Shown here: in pieces, positions 52,345 to 61,503 of the stretch
Layout: the number at the start of each line of letters is the position of its first letter
Position numbering within the stretch: position 1 is the first letter of the stretch
Assembly: GCF_002564465.1 (NCBI RefSeq)
Contig: NZ_NUUX01000013.1
Location: 380,466 to 444,465, forward strand
DNA from: Bacillus sp. AFS088145
GTDB taxonomy: Bacteria > Bacillota > Bacilli > Bacillales > Bacillaceae_G
DNA length: 64,000 nt
Direction: 5' to 3'
The notes under the pieces: generated by a model
What the model was told of the DNA's origin: nothing
What the model saw: the letters and a program-made list of their open reading frames with translations, nothing else
Database searches by the model: none
Position numbers and translations under genes: made by a program

Positions 52345-52986
52345 TCAATTTAAATAAATCTCTATCCGTTCTTTCCCTCCACCTATATTGTTTCGTTTTA
52401 ACTTTATTCCTTTAATTTCTCCTGTTCGTTTAATATGTGTCCCACCGCACGAAACTTTACCAAAGCCTTCAATTTCCCAATATCTTCTTTGACTTTTGGG
52501 GTCTTCAAACTCACTATAAATTTCCAAATCTGCATCAATCAACTCTTTTGCTTTTGACTCTATAAGTGGGAATGTTTCTGAGATTTTTCCATCCCAATAA
52601 AAATCAATTCTAGCTTTATCACTAGTAATATTCGCACCAATTTTTTCAGGATTATGATAGTTTTGATACATCAGCTCTAAGATAATTTCTGCAGCAAAAT
52701 GTAGCTTCATAATTCGATATCGTTTCTCCCAATCGATTTCAATCACTACTTCTTGTCCTTTTTGAAGGTCATGATTTTCTGGTAAAGTGTAGATAATATC
52801 TAATCCGTCCTTCTTAGCTTCAATTACCTCGTAATTACCAATTCTCCCTGAGTCTGATTGTTGCCCACCGGAAAAAGCATAAATAATGGTTTCATTTAAA
52901 GTAACATTCCTGCCATCTACTTCTGTAACAATTGAAGTGGCTTTTGTAAGATAAGGATCTTCCCAAAATAGTTTTTTTAATCCCAT
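52345..52986 (-). CDS. AlaX-like alanyl-tRNA editing protein with an altered zinc site
   Basis: A 213-residue stand-alone relative of the AlaRS editing domain, which deacylates Ser- or Gly-tRNA(Ala). FSGGQQSDSG, ..RIMKLHFAAEIILEL and EIEGFGKVSCGGTHIKRTGEI are recognisable. In the usual HxxxH motif the second His is Glu here (LHFAAE), while the CxxxH pair (CGGTH) is kept. Zinc may still bind through Glu, or the substrate may differ. AAGGAG precedes the ATG. Confidence 0.82.
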   Translation of the reverse strand: MGLKKLFWEDPYLTKATSIVTEVDGRNVTLNETIIYAFSGGQQSDSGRIGNYEVIEAKKDGLDIIYTLPENHDLQKGQEVVIEIDWEKRYRIMKLHFAAEIILELMYQNYHNPEKIGANITSDKARIDFYWDGKISETFPLIESKAKELIDADLEIYSEFEDPKSQRRYWEIEGFGKVSCGGTHIKRTGEIKGIKLKRNNIGGGKERIEIYLN

Positions 52987-53056
52987 TACATTACTCCTTA
53001 TTGATTTTTAGTTTTGAATTTTGTTTCCGTTAGTTGATTTCCCTTTTATAGTTAGT

Positions 53057-53087
53057 AAAAAAAGGAACAATTTCTATAAATTGTCCC
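53057..53087 (-). terminator. Intrinsic terminator of the 153-residue unknown gene
   Basis: On the minus strand GGGACAATTT-atag-AAATTGTTCC is followed by seven T. Confidence 0.85.
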
Positions 53088-53109
53088 TCTTCTAATTAAT
53101 CCATATAAT

Positions 53110-53571
53110 TTACTTTGTTACAGCTTCACTACCTTTTACTAACTCAATACGTACTTTTTTCAGCCCATCTTTTTCATCAACATATGTACTTAAATTCCAA
53201 TTTGCTGCAAGAGTATATTTAATTAGATTAATTGCTTCTTCAGATAAATAAATTCCTTGAATTGCAGTCCCCATATCTTCATAATCTTTTTCAACTTCAA
53301 TGCCAAATTTATATCTTAATAAAGTCATGAGTGAGCCTTTAGTTAGAAATTTGATTTGATAGCCATCATTAACAATTTTATTAAAATTCTCTTCATTACT
53401 TTTGTACAGATTTATTAATGTTTCCCAGTCAGGAAAACCATTACCATATTGTTTTAAAAACTCGAAATTCTCTTCTTTCACAGCGTTTATTAACTGAATG
53501 TTTTCTACACCAGCACTACGTAAACTTTCAATCATAATTGCATTATTTATAGCAATACTAACAAAGCTCAT
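53110..53571 (-). CDS. Unknown 153-residue soluble protein
   Basis: No family recognised. The protein is mixed alpha/beta in composition, without signal peptide or membrane helix (MSFVSIAINNAIMIESLRSAGVENIQ... ending IELVKGSEAVTK). It has a strong ribosome site (CGGAGGGAG) and its own terminator, so it is a real monocistronic gene. There are no cysteines and no recognisable catalytic motif. Confidence 0.6.
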   Translation of the reverse strand: MSFVSIAINNAIMIESLRSAGVENIQLINAVKEENFEFLKQYGNGFPDWETLINLYKSNEENFNKIVNDGYQIKFLTKGSLMTLLRYKFGIEVEKDYEDMGTAIQGIYLSEEAINLIKYTLAANWNLSTYVDEKDGLKKVRIELVKGSEAVTK

Positions 53572-53700
53572 CTTTGATCTCCCTCCGAATTATAAGAATT
53601 TTCTTTTTATTAAACTTTATCATAAAATACCGTACTAAACTATTAAATTGATGAGATTTACACGAAGACGATGAGGATAGGGAATGCTTTGTGAATACGA

Positions 53701-53740
53701 AAAAAATCACAAGATCCTGTAACAGATCTTGTGATTTTAA
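53701..53740 (-). terminator. Intrinsic terminator of the two-component operon
   Basis: AATCACAAGATC / GATCTTGTGATT, perfect 12-bp arms, with T/A runs outside. Confidence 0.88.
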
Positions 53741-53749
53741 TTCTTGGGG

Positions 53750-53777
53750 AATTTAGATACTCCATCTTATCTAAATT
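53750..53777 (-). other. Hairpin overlapping the histidine kinase stop codon
   Basis: AATTTAGATA and TATCTAAATT are perfect 10-bp arms around an 8-nt loop. The kinase's TAG stop lies in the stem. Together with the terminator ~15 bp on, it makes a tandem hairpin end. Confidence 0.65.
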
Positions 53778-55171
53778 GTGTTTAATGTGATGAAAGCAGT
53801 TGTGCCTTCTCCATTCTCACTTGTAATTTGTAGATTGCCACCATAGTTTTCAATTAGGTCTTTTGCTATTGATAAGCCTAAACCATTACCGCCGTTAGCT
53901 CGACTTCTCGCTTTATCAGCTCGATAAAATCGGTCAAATATATGATTGATATCTTCTTCTTTTATACCGATTCCGTTGTCTTTCACTTTAATTTCGATCT
54001 TGTTTGCAACTTGAGCTGTAGTTATATCGATAATGGTGTGTTCTTTACTGTATTTAACTGCATTATCAAACAGAATAATTAATATTTGCATTAAATGTTC
54101 TCTTGCAATATTTGCTTTATCGACAATTTGATTTGGAGTATGGAAGTGAATTTCCAAATCTTCATGTAATAGCTGATAATTGCTTATGATCTCATTTAAT
54201 ACTTCATTAATATTTGTTGGAGCAAACTGTTCAATCTTTTCGCTATTTTTTTCTAGCTTCGTTAACTGCAGAAGCTCATTCGTTAAAATAATCATTCTAT
54301 TTGTTTCATTAATACAAGTATTTAATGAGTTTTCTAAAACAGTTTCGTCTTTTTTCCCCCAGCGATTAACTAGTGATAAGTGACCATGAATGATTGCTAA
54401 AGGTGTTCTTAATTCATGAGAAGCATCTTCAACAAATCGCTTTTGTCTTGTAATTGAAGCCTCTAACTCATCCATCATTTTGTTAAAGAGTAGACCGAGT
54501 TCAGATAGCTCATCTTTTGTTTCTCCTACAAAAACTCGCTCTTTTAATTGATTATTTTTTATTTTAATCATTGTTTGGTTTAAATTTTTAATAGGATTTA
54601 ATATTTTTTTAGATAAGAAATAACCGCTTAAAATACTTAAGATTAACGAAATGGTAGTTCCTAGAATAAGAATCATAAATGATTCTTTAATTAATTTCGA
54701 AAAGATTTCTACATTCATTGCAACTTCTAATACACCGTCAAAATTCTTATAATGTAATGACTGACTCTTAATGATAATTTCTTGATTGTTTAATCTATAT
54801 TTTTGAATTTTCCCAAAAGCATTTTTATTAATATGAATTTTAGGCATTTTTCTAGAAACTGTAAAAATTACTTTTCCATCGTTATCTAATAATCGGATCA
54901 TTTCATTATTTTGTATAATTTTTTCAAAATACACTTTATTTTCTACTAAAGAACTAGCATTTGGTTTCTTAGTTTTATACTCTTCATCTAAATAAGCTGC
55001 CGTTTCATTTAATCTTTTTTCAATTCGATTTTGCTGCTGTTTCATTACAGACATTTGAATCAATGCAGATTGAATAAAATTACATAATGTAAATATGAAA
55101 AACATAAGCACAGCGATTGTAATTGTTATTTTCCATCTAATCGAAAGCTTATTTAACAAGGTTAGATTCAC
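53771..55171 (-). CDS. Sensor histidine kinase (YkoH-like)
   Basis: Up to 466 residues: transmembrane helix ~13-35, extracytoplasmic sensor of ~120 residues, second helix ~165-187, HAMP (SKKILNPIKNLNQTM), HisKA with the phospho-acceptor in FVEDASHELRTPLAIIHGH near 249, and HATPase_c with N box DNAVKYS, G1 DNGIGI, F box FDRFYRAD and G2 NGLGLSI. It starts at GTG 55171, overlapping the end region of the regulator gene; TTG 55159 has better spacing to AGAGG. The signal is unknown. Confidence 0.92.
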   Translation of the reverse strand: MNLTLLNKLSIRWKITITIAVLMFFIFTLCNFIQSALIQMSVMKQQQNRIEKRLNETAAYLDEEYKTKKPNASSLVENKVYFEKIIQNNEMIRLLDNDGKVIFTVSRKMPKIHINKNAFGKIQKYRLNNQEIIIKSQSLHYKNFDGVLEVAMNVEIFSKLIKESFMILILGTTISLILSILSGYFLSKKILNPIKNLNQTMIKIKNNQLKERVFVGETKDELSELGLLFNKMMDELEASITRQKRFVEDASHELRTPLAIIHGHLSLVNRWGKKDETVLENSLNTCINETNRMIILTNELLQLTKLEKNSEKIEQFAPTNINEVLNEIISNYQLLHEDLEIHFHTPNQIVDKANIAREHLMQILIILFDNAVKYSKEHTIIDITTAQVANKIEIKVKDNGIGIKEEDINHIFDRFYRADKARSRANGGNGLGLSIAKDLIENYGGNLQITSENGEGTTAFITLNTI

Positions 55172-55173
55172 CT

Positions 55174-55842
55174 CTACATCCTCATTACATACCCAGTACC
55201 CCTTACAGTGTGAATATAGGTATTATTTTTATCATCTAGTTTTGTTCTTAAGTAGCTAATATAAACATCCACTACGTTTGTTTCAATTGTAGAGCCATAG
55301 CCCCATACAGTTTCTAATAAAATTTCTCTAGTTAAAACACGATTTACATTGCTCATTAATAAATACAATAAATCAAATTCTTTTTTAGTTAAATCAATGA
55401 TCGCTTCATCTTTTTTAACAACTCGAGCTGCAGAATCTAATGATAAATCTTTAAACTTTAAGCAGTGTAAATTTGTTGAACGATCGATTCGTCTAAAGAT
55501 TGCTCGCATATGGGCTAAAAGTTCTTCAATAACAAATGGTTTTGAAATATAATCATCTGCACCACTATCTAAACCAGAAATTCGATCAAAAACACTATCT
55601 CTAGCTGTAATCATAATAATTGGTGTGTCTTTATGCGCTCTAATTCGTCTACAAACTTCAATACCACTTAAATTAGGAAGCATTAAATCAAGCAAGATTA
55701 AGTCAAATTCTTGGTCGATCGCTAGGTTTAAACCGTCTCTACCATCATTTGAAATATGAACTTCATTTCCTTCATACTCTAATTCTAATCGTATAAAATT
55801 TGCTAATTCTTTCTCATCTTCTATAATTAATATTTTTTTCAT
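55174..55842 (-). CDS. OmpR/PhoB-family response regulator (YkoG-like)
   Basis: A 222-residue regulator with receiver domain (acidic pocket EDE at 8-10, phospho-acceptor Asp52 in LLDLMLP, Thr in MITARDS, Lys in YISKPF) and a winged-helix trans_reg_C domain (LTKKEFDLLYLLMSNVNRVLTREILLETVWG...VDVYISYLRTKL..TVRGTGYVMR). It is the first gene of the pair with the downstream kinase; GAGGGA precedes the ATG. Confidence 0.93.
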   Translation of the reverse strand: MKKILIIEDEKELANFIRLELEYEGNEVHISNDGRDGLNLAIDQEFDLILLDLMLPNLSGIEVCRRIRAHKDTPIIMITARDSVFDRISGLDSGADDYISKPFVIEELLAHMRAIFRRIDRSTNLHCLKFKDLSLDSAARVVKKDEAIIDLTKKEFDLLYLLMSNVNRVLTREILLETVWGYGSTIETNVVDVYISYLRTKLDDKNNTYIHTVRGTGYVMRM

Positions 55843-55951
55843 ATATTTTATCCCTCATTTTTTTTATAATAACATCTATAAAATTATTATTTGTATTGTA
55901 TAAGGATATCTGTTTAAGATGAAAATGGCTTTACGAATATTTTAAAATTCA

Positions 55952-55968
55952 ATTAGAGTTTTATTAGA
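55952..55968 (-). promoter_or_regulatory. Direct repeat upstream of the response regulator gene
   Basis: On the minus strand TCTAAT occurs twice with an 11-bp period, about 110-125 bp upstream of the start, the spacing expected for an OmpR-family dimer. Autoregulation is possible. The rest of 55843-56150 is AT-rich with nothing else recognised. Confidence 0.35.
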
Positions 55969-56154
55969 ATTTTTTAATATTTTAACTCAATAACCTCGAT
56001 ATTACTACCTATTGTGTACATTTTCTAATAATTTCACTTAAAAACGATTAAAATTTATTTAAGAATATGTTTGATGCTTTCCAAAAGATTAGGTAAAAAC
56101 TTTTTTATTACCACTTAATTTATGTAATTTTTAAAGTTAATTTCTTAAGATTTC

Positions 56155-56190
56155 AAAAAAAAATGGCTTTAGCATTTGCTAAAGTCATTT
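56155..56190 (-). terminator. Intrinsic terminator of the Gmad2 lipoprotein gene
   Basis: On the minus strand AATGACTTTAGC-aaat-GCTAAAGCCATT is followed by a run of T. It lies ~90 bp past the stop. Confidence 0.8.
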
Positions 56191-56276
56191 TCATACTAAA
56201 AAAATTATTTGTCAATGAAGTAAGTCGAATCAAGTTGATTCATGCTATTAAAATCAATTTTCCTAATCTTCCCTAC

Positions 56277-56840
56277 TTATTTATAATTAGGAAACTGAAT
56301 CGGAATATTTAGTATATCTTCTGGTTGGCCGTCTTTTGCACTTGCTACATAAAGTGTAAGTACCCCATTTGGACTAGTTGGCTGATTATAATCAATTACT
56401 AATTTAAAGTTCCCCCATTCTGGAGCACCCATATCAGCCATTGTATGACCTTCCGCTAATACATTATGACCATCTTCTATGCGATAAAGAAATGTTGCTT
56501 CAAAAACACTAGCTTTCCCTTCAACAATTAACACATTTTTACCTGTTGAGTCATTTACGACTGAAGTGACTTTAAATGCATCGTTTTCAACTGGTGTAAA
56601 TACTTTAAATGGTGGCTTAGTATCACTTTTTTTGGGCGGATTATTAGTTCCTTTATCTGGTGAATTTCCTTTATCAGTATTTTTGTCTGTATCTGGTGTA
56701 TTGCCCTTATCAGAGGTTTTCCCCTTATCAACTTGTGATGACTGATCATCTTTCTTGCCATTACCGTAGTCACTTGACTGACAGCTTGTTAAACAGAATA
56801 AGCTCAAAATTATAAGTCCAATAAATAAAAGTCTTTTCAT
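56277..56840 (-). CDS. Lipoprotein with a DKGN-rich linker and a Gmad2-like immunoglobulin fold
   Basis: A 187-residue protein. The signal ends with lipobox LTSC. Residues ~25-75 form a low-complexity hydrophilic linker with repeated DKGN/DKGT units. The C-terminal ~110 residues (PVENDAFKVTSVVND...LIVEGKASVFEATFLYRIEDGHNVLAEGHTMADMGAPEWGNFKLVI) match the Gmad2 domain found with GerM-type spore germination proteins. Probably cell-surface; partner unknown. ATG 56840 follows GGGGTG. Confidence 0.78.
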   Translation of the reverse strand: MKRLLFIGLIILSLFCLTSCQSSDYGNGKKDDQSSQVDKGKTSDKGNTPDTDKNTDKGNSPDKGTNNPPKKSDTKPPFKVFTPVENDAFKVTSVVNDSTGKNVLIVEGKASVFEATFLYRIEDGHNVLAEGHTMADMGAPEWGNFKLVIDYNQPTSPNGVLTLYVASAKDGQPEDILNIPIQFPNYK

Positions 56841-56977
56841 TCTATTAATCACCCCTAAATTAATTTATTGCTGCAGATTAAATATTGTTCTGAAACCAAC
56901 TATTTATTTTTACTAAAAAATGAAATGCTTTTTTTCCAAGGTGGACTTCTAAGTATAGGAATGAATTTTTAAACACA

Positions 56978-57889
56978 TTAAAAGAACGTACTAGCAAGTT
57001 GTATTACAATTGGTAAAGTTAGACTACTTAATATAGTTGAGGTAATAACAGTTTGTGCTGCAAAATTTGCATGCGGACCTTTGAATGATAGTAATGCACT
57101 GTTTCTTGAACTTGGAAAGGCACTACCTATAAAGAGAGCTTTTGCAATTACGCCTTCAAAGCCGAAAATTTTTATAAGTGCAAATGCAATGATCGGACCA
57201 CCAATCAATCTTAAGAAGTTACTAATCGCTAAATTGTTCCAGCTAATTTCTTTCCCCGATTCAGCTAATTGAGCTCCAAGTGTAATTAACGCAAATGGGG
57301 CAAATGATTCAGTAATAGGATTTAAAATGGAAACCAATTCATGATTTAATTTCACATGAGATATTTGAAGAATAAAGCCAAGTACTACACTATAAATGAT
57401 TGGTAGCTTTAGCATTTTCATAATTGCTTCTTTCATTTGAACTGAAGCCTCTGCATTATATACCCCAACAGTAAATGTCATTATATTTTGAAACAAAACG
57501 ATTAAAACTCCAATACTCAATGCAAAAGGATCATTTTTAAAAACTAACGCATTTACTGGCAATCCAAGATTTCCGGAATTATTTAATGCGATGCTATTAG
57601 CAAATGTACCTTGCATAGATTTTTCAATTCCTCTCCACCTACATATTACTGTTGAAATTAGAGACATGGCGACAAATTGAATAACCAAGTAAAATAAAAC
57701 ACCACCTGCAACTTTCCCAGATAACGGACTATCATATATTTTCATAAATACTGCTACTGGAAGAAATAAATAAACTAAGAGGGTTGTTAAAGTACGTAAG
57801 TGAAGTTTAAACAGACGATTAAACAAATAGCCTAATATAACATAAAAAAATAGAGGTAGCATAACTTCTAGTAGTAATTTTATTACCAT
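56978..57889 (-). CDS. AEC-family transporter (auxin efflux carrier/malate permease type)
   Basis: A 303-residue protein with about ten predicted helices; MLPLFFYVILGYLFNRLF, NSIALNNSGNLGLPVNALVF and PFALITLGAQLAE are AEC motifs. Such bacterial permeases export or exchange dicarboxylates or other organic acids. ATG 57889 has GAAGG upstream; the start at 57919 would add a non-hydrophobic leader. It follows the SHOCT gene by about 40 bp. Confidence 0.85.
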   Translation of the reverse strand: MVIKLLLEVMLPLFFYVILGYLFNRLFKLHLRTLTTLLVYLFLPVAVFMKIYDSPLSGKVAGGVLFYLVIQFVAMSLISTVICRWRGIEKSMQGTFANSIALNNSGNLGLPVNALVFKNDPFALSIGVLIVLFQNIMTFTVGVYNAEASVQMKEAIMKMLKLPIIYSVVLGFILQISHVKLNHELVSILNPITESFAPFALITLGAQLAESGKEISWNNLAISNFLRLIGGPIIAFALIKIFGFEGVIAKALFIGSAFPSSRNSALLSFKGPHANFAAQTVITSTILSSLTLPIVIQLASTFF

Positions 57890-57931
57890 TTCTTTTCCTT
57901 CTTTCAGATGATCAACCACTTTTTATTTTAT

Positions 57932-58294
57932 CTACATATCTCGGTTGAAAATTTTTTCTTTTTGTTTCTGAAATTCACTATCTGTGATCACCCCGTCATT
58001 TTTTAATTTATTTAATTTACTAAGTTTCACTTCAAAGTCCTCTTTCTCTCTTGTAATATACTTTTCAACATTAACTTCATAATTGGATACACCACGATCA
58101 CTAAAGACGTTGTATCCATTGATTATCGCAATCATTAGCGCAATTGCGGTCCATAACAACCCGAACAAACCAGCTTTTGGTATTACAATTGTAAAACCTA
58201 GGACAATAAAAATAATGCCAATCAATAAACCTAAAAATGACTGCCCTTTACTTGGTTTAACTCGAATCTTTCTCAAATTCCCACCTCTTTTCAT
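57932..58294 (-). CDS. Two-helix membrane protein with a C-terminal SHOCT-like domain
   Basis: Up to 120 residues: two hydrophobic helices (FLGLLIGIIFIVLGFTIVI and GLFGLLWTAIALMIAIINGY) then KLSKLNKLKNDGVITDSEFQKQKEKIF, a SHOCT motif that usually mediates oligomerisation. The ATG at 58294 has no site in front; AGAGGTGGG lies within the first codons and precedes TTG 58276 (LRKIRVKPSKG), which may be the true start. Function unknown. Confidence 0.65.
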   Translation of the reverse strand: MKRGGNLRKIRVKPSKGQSFLGLLIGIIFIVLGFTIVIPKAGLFGLLWTAIALMIAIINGYNVFSDRGVSNYEVNVEKYITREKEDFEVKLSKLNKLKNDGVITDSEFQKQKEKIFNRDM

Positions 58295-58537
58295 TTTAAA
58301 ATTAATTTCTGAATGAAATAGAAGCTTTGATGGTTAAATTTGATAAAATATTATTTTGCTTTCGAAATACTATATTCGACAAATTATGTTTAAATACCTA
58401 TTGCAAAAATAAAAAACCACCAAATTAAGTGATTTTTTAAATTTTTATATTAACTTATTTACACTATTTTAGATTCAATCTGATAGGTTTGTATAAAATG
58501 ATTTCACACCATTTTTTCAAACAAATCAAAAGAGTTA

Positions 58538-58990
58538 TTATGAATATTTTACTTTCCATTCACTTAAATAGAGAACTTCATTTGTTTCTATAGGTTCCCC
58601 ATCAAGTAGCGTTATAAATTCTAAACTATTTCCATCAGGATCTCGGAAATAAACACTCGCTGCTGGCATCCAAGTATGTACTACAGGTTCAATTGGATTT
58701 AATCCAAAAAAGTTTTCAGTTGGTTTTATCCCTCTCTCTTTTAGCCATTCAATACTATTCTCTAGTTCATGTAGACTTACTCCAAAAGCGAAGTGACCTT
58801 TGTGATGAAATTCCTTTCCTTTCTCTACTTCCCATAGACCGAGCATTTGTTTGTCCTCACCGATAAAAAAGAAAGCTACTCTTCTTTTTTCAATTTTATG
58901 AGCAAGCTTAATACCTAGTTTTTCGTAAAACATAATGGATTCTTCTAAATTTTTCACTTCTAAATGAGTTTCATATATACTTTTAATCAT
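58538..58990 (-). CDS. VOC (glyoxalase/bleomycin-resistance fold) family protein
   Basis: A 150-residue protein with two beta-alpha-beta-beta-beta units: IYETHLEVKNLEESIMFYEKLGIKLAHK at the start and HFAFGVSLHELENSIEWLKERGI...SVYFRDPDGNSLEFITL at the end, containing the usual His/Glu metal ligands. Substrate is unknown. ATG 58990 follows AAAGGGG; an upstream ATG at 59026 lacks this spacing. Confidence 0.82.
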   Translation of the reverse strand: MIKSIYETHLEVKNLEESIMFYEKLGIKLAHKIEKRRVAFFFIGEDKQMLGLWEVEKGKEFHHKGHFAFGVSLHELENSIEWLKERGIKPTENFFGLNPIEPVVHTWMPAASVYFRDPDGNSLEFITLLDGEPIETNEVLYLSEWKVKYS

Positions 58991-59151
58991 CGTTTTTCCC
59001 CTTTCATTAGATGAAAGTAATATCATAAGTATTTATATTTTAGCATTATGCTGTTTATTTTTAAAAAATTCTGAATTTAAAACTCATCGTGAATGCCTCC
59101 CAGATGATATGATTTATTTAACTTTAATTCAAAATGTAAGGAGGTTAGTAC

Positions 59152-59700
59152 GTGATCTTCCAATCAAATAAGCTTACTATTCGTCAATTAAAAGAAAGTG
59201 ATGTTCCCCTTCTAGCCAAATGGCTTTCGAATCCTAAAGTTCTTAAATATTATGAAGGTCGGGATCATCCATTCAACGCTGAAAAGGTTAAAAGTATTTA
59301 TTTTACTAAAGATCCCTCTATTAAAATGTGTATTGTAGTTTATGAAAATATTGAGATAGGCTATATACAGTTTTATAAATTAGACAATGAAACAAAAATT
59401 GAATATGGATATGAAAATACAAGTGAAGTAATTTACGGAATGGATCAATTTATTGGTGAAATTGATTTTTGGAATCGTGGAATTGGAAGTTTCCTTGTCT
59501 CATCGATGGTGAATTACTTAGTTAATAATCAAAACGCAAAAAAAGTAGTAGTAGATCCACAAACATGGAATGGACGCGCGATTAAATGCTATGAAAAATG
59601 TGGATTTAAAAAAATTCGATTACTTCCGAAACATGAGTTACATGAAGGCGAGTATAGAGATTGTTATGTGATGGAATATGATTATGACTTCGCTCCTTGA
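59152..59700 (+). CDS. GNAT acetyltransferase resembling aminoglycoside 6'-N-acetyltransferases
   Basis: A 182-residue protein. YGMDQFIGEIDFWNRGIGSFLVSSMVNYLVN is the acetyl-CoA site, and VVVDPQTWNGRAIKCYEKCGFKKIRLLPKHELHEGEYRD closely matches the C-terminal half of AAC(6')-type enzymes. Chromosomal relatives often act on other substrates, so a resistance function is not implied. It starts at GTG 59152, 7 nt after AAGGAGG. Confidence 0.83.
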   Translation: MIFQSNKLTIRQLKESDVPLLAKWLSNPKVLKYYEGRDHPFNAEKVKSIYFTKDPSIKMCIVVYENIEIGYIQFYKLDNETKIEYGYENTSEVIYGMDQFIGEIDFWNRGIGSFLVSSMVNYLVNNQNAKKVVVDPQTWNGRAIKCYEKCGFKKIRLLPKHELHEGEYRDCYVMEYDYDFAP

Positions 59701-59757
59701 AAGAAAAGTGCTTGAAAACAATCAGATATCATTTTTTTAAACTTAGTCTACAAATTA

Positions 59758-59787
59758 AGGGATCTCTCACATTTTTGAGAAATCCCT
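59758..59787. terminator. Bidirectional terminator
   Basis: AGGGATCTCTCA-cattt-TTGAGAAATCCCT, an imperfect stem between convergent genes. The preceding stretch (TTTTTTTAAACTTAGTCTACA) resembles the outer flank of the palindromic element family. Confidence 0.75.
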
Positions 59788-59792
59788 CATGT

Positions 59793-61331
59793 TTATTGAA
59801 CAAAAACTTGTTTTAAAGGTTGATCGGCTGGACCTTCTAATACGTCACCATAAATTGAAAATCTTGAGCCGTGGCAAGGACAATCCCATGATTTGTCACC
59901 ATTATTCCACTCGACCTCACACCCTAAATGTGTACAAGTTGTGTCTACACAATGAACTTTACCATTTACATCTTTATATGCTCCAACTCTTTTCCCATCT
60001 AGTGTTACAACTGAGCCCTCATCATTGTATAACTCTTCTATTTTTCTAGAAACAGGTTCTAATTTTCCTTCAATTAAATGTTTAGCTACATCTAGGTTTT
60101 GCATTAAGAAATGCTTAATACTAGGGTCTGCTTGAAATCTCGAAGGAGTGAACACATCAGCATCAACAGCTTCTTTTTCTAAAATTAAATTACTTATTAA
60201 CTGGGCAGAGACTGTTCCACTTGTCATACCCCATTTACGGAAACCAGTGGCAACGTAAATGTTTTCATGTTTTGATGATAATCTACCAATATAAGGCATT
60301 TTATCTAAAGTGATTAAATCTTGGGTAGACCATCTGAATAATACATCTTCTATTCCAAAGGTTTCTTCGCCAAAAAGTTTTAAATTTTCATAAAAACTCA
60401 TTGTACGAGTTTCTACACCAGTTTTATGACTTTCTCCACCAATTAGTACTAGTTCTTCATTGTTATATTTAAATGATCTTAGAGACCTTTTCGGATTTTC
60501 CGCACTTATGTACATACCTCCTGGATATGCTGTTTTTATTTTTGCAGCTAAGGCATATGAACGATCAGCATGTAATTTCGTAAAAAACAATTGATTACCA
60601 TCGTAAAAAGGAAAATGGGATGCACTAACTACATGCTTACATTTAATTTTCCTTCCACTTTGAGTGACTACGACTGGACTGTTACCTGTTTCAACGTCAA
60701 TAACTACAGTTTCTTCATAAACCTTTAATCCGTTTTCAATTGAAGCTTTTAATAAATGAATCAAGTATTTTAGCGGGTGAAACTGAGCTTGATCCCTCAT
60801 TGTAATCGAATATTTTGTATCAAAAGGTAATAATGTTTTTACTGCTCCAAATGAGTCAATTCCTAACTTTTCATAAGCTTTCAATTCATTTTCTAGATTT
60901 CTTACATAATCATCTGAAGTCGTATAAATCGTTGCATCTTGGGTCTCATAATTACATTCTATTTGGTTATCATTCGTATATTTTTTAATAAAATCCATTG
61001 CATTTTTAGTAGAATGATAAAAGATTTTTGTCTTTTCTAATCCAAAATGTTGAATTAGCTCATCGTAAATTAAATCATGCTGTGCTGTTACTTTTGCAGT
61101 CGTGTGGCCAGTTGTTCCATTAATTATTTTATTCGCTTCTAGTAAAGCCACCTTCATACCCGCTTGCGTTAAAAAATATGCGGTTGAAATTCCCGTAATT
61201 CCAGCACCAACGATTACCGCATCAAACTCTTCGTCATCATTAAACGGTTCAAAAGTAGGAATATTTAGTCCACTTCTCCATATTGGCTTTGAGTGCTTGG
61301 GCAAGCCATTATAATCAATCTTTTCATTCAT
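59793..61331 (-). CDS. FAD-dependent oxidoreductase with C-terminal Rieske [2Fe-2S] domain (YhfW-like)
   Basis: A 512-residue protein. The DAO-type FAD domain opens with AVIVGAGITGISTAYFLTQAGMKVALLEA (residues ~38-66) and closes with NIYVATGFRKWGMTSGTVSAQLISNLIL. The last ~90 residues form a Rieske domain, CTHLGC and CPCHGS supplying two Cys-His ligand pairs. It resembles B. subtilis YhfW. Substrate unknown; an amino-acid or amine oxidation that passes electrons to the Rieske centre is plausible. GGAGG precedes the ATG. Confidence 0.9.
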   Translation of the reverse strand: MNEKIDYNGLPKHSKPIWRSGLNIPTFEPFNDDEEFDAVIVGAGITGISTAYFLTQAGMKVALLEANKIINGTTGHTTAKVTAQHDLIYDELIQHFGLEKTKIFYHSTKNAMDFIKKYTNDNQIECNYETQDATIYTTSDDYVRNLENELKAYEKLGIDSFGAVKTLLPFDTKYSITMRDQAQFHPLKYLIHLLKASIENGLKVYEETVVIDVETGNSPVVVTQSGRKIKCKHVVSASHFPFYDGNQLFFTKLHADRSYALAAKIKTAYPGGMYISAENPKRSLRSFKYNNEELVLIGGESHKTGVETRTMSFYENLKLFGEETFGIEDVLFRWSTQDLITLDKMPYIGRLSSKHENIYVATGFRKWGMTSGTVSAQLISNLILEKEAVDADVFTPSRFQADPSIKHFLMQNLDVAKHLIEGKLEPVSRKIEELYNDEGSVVTLDGKRVGAYKDVNGKVHCVDTTCTHLGCEVEWNNGDKSWDCPCHGSRFSIYGDVLEGPADQPLKQVFVQ

Positions 61332-61503
61332 CTTTGAATACCTCCATTTATGTTATGTGGTTATTATTACCAAATTGATGGATGTTCATTAAACTAACTT
61401 TTCAATACTACTAATTAGTAAATATTGTTAAAATGGAGATAATGATGAATGCTCATCTAACAAAGCAAATAATAGTTAATAATTAGTAAAGAGGGTAATT
61501 TAT

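Noticed and set aside
59152-59700. Acquired aminoglycoside resistance gene
   Set aside because: AAC(6')-like motifs are present, but it lies alone in chromosomal housekeeping context with no mobile element; function not established.
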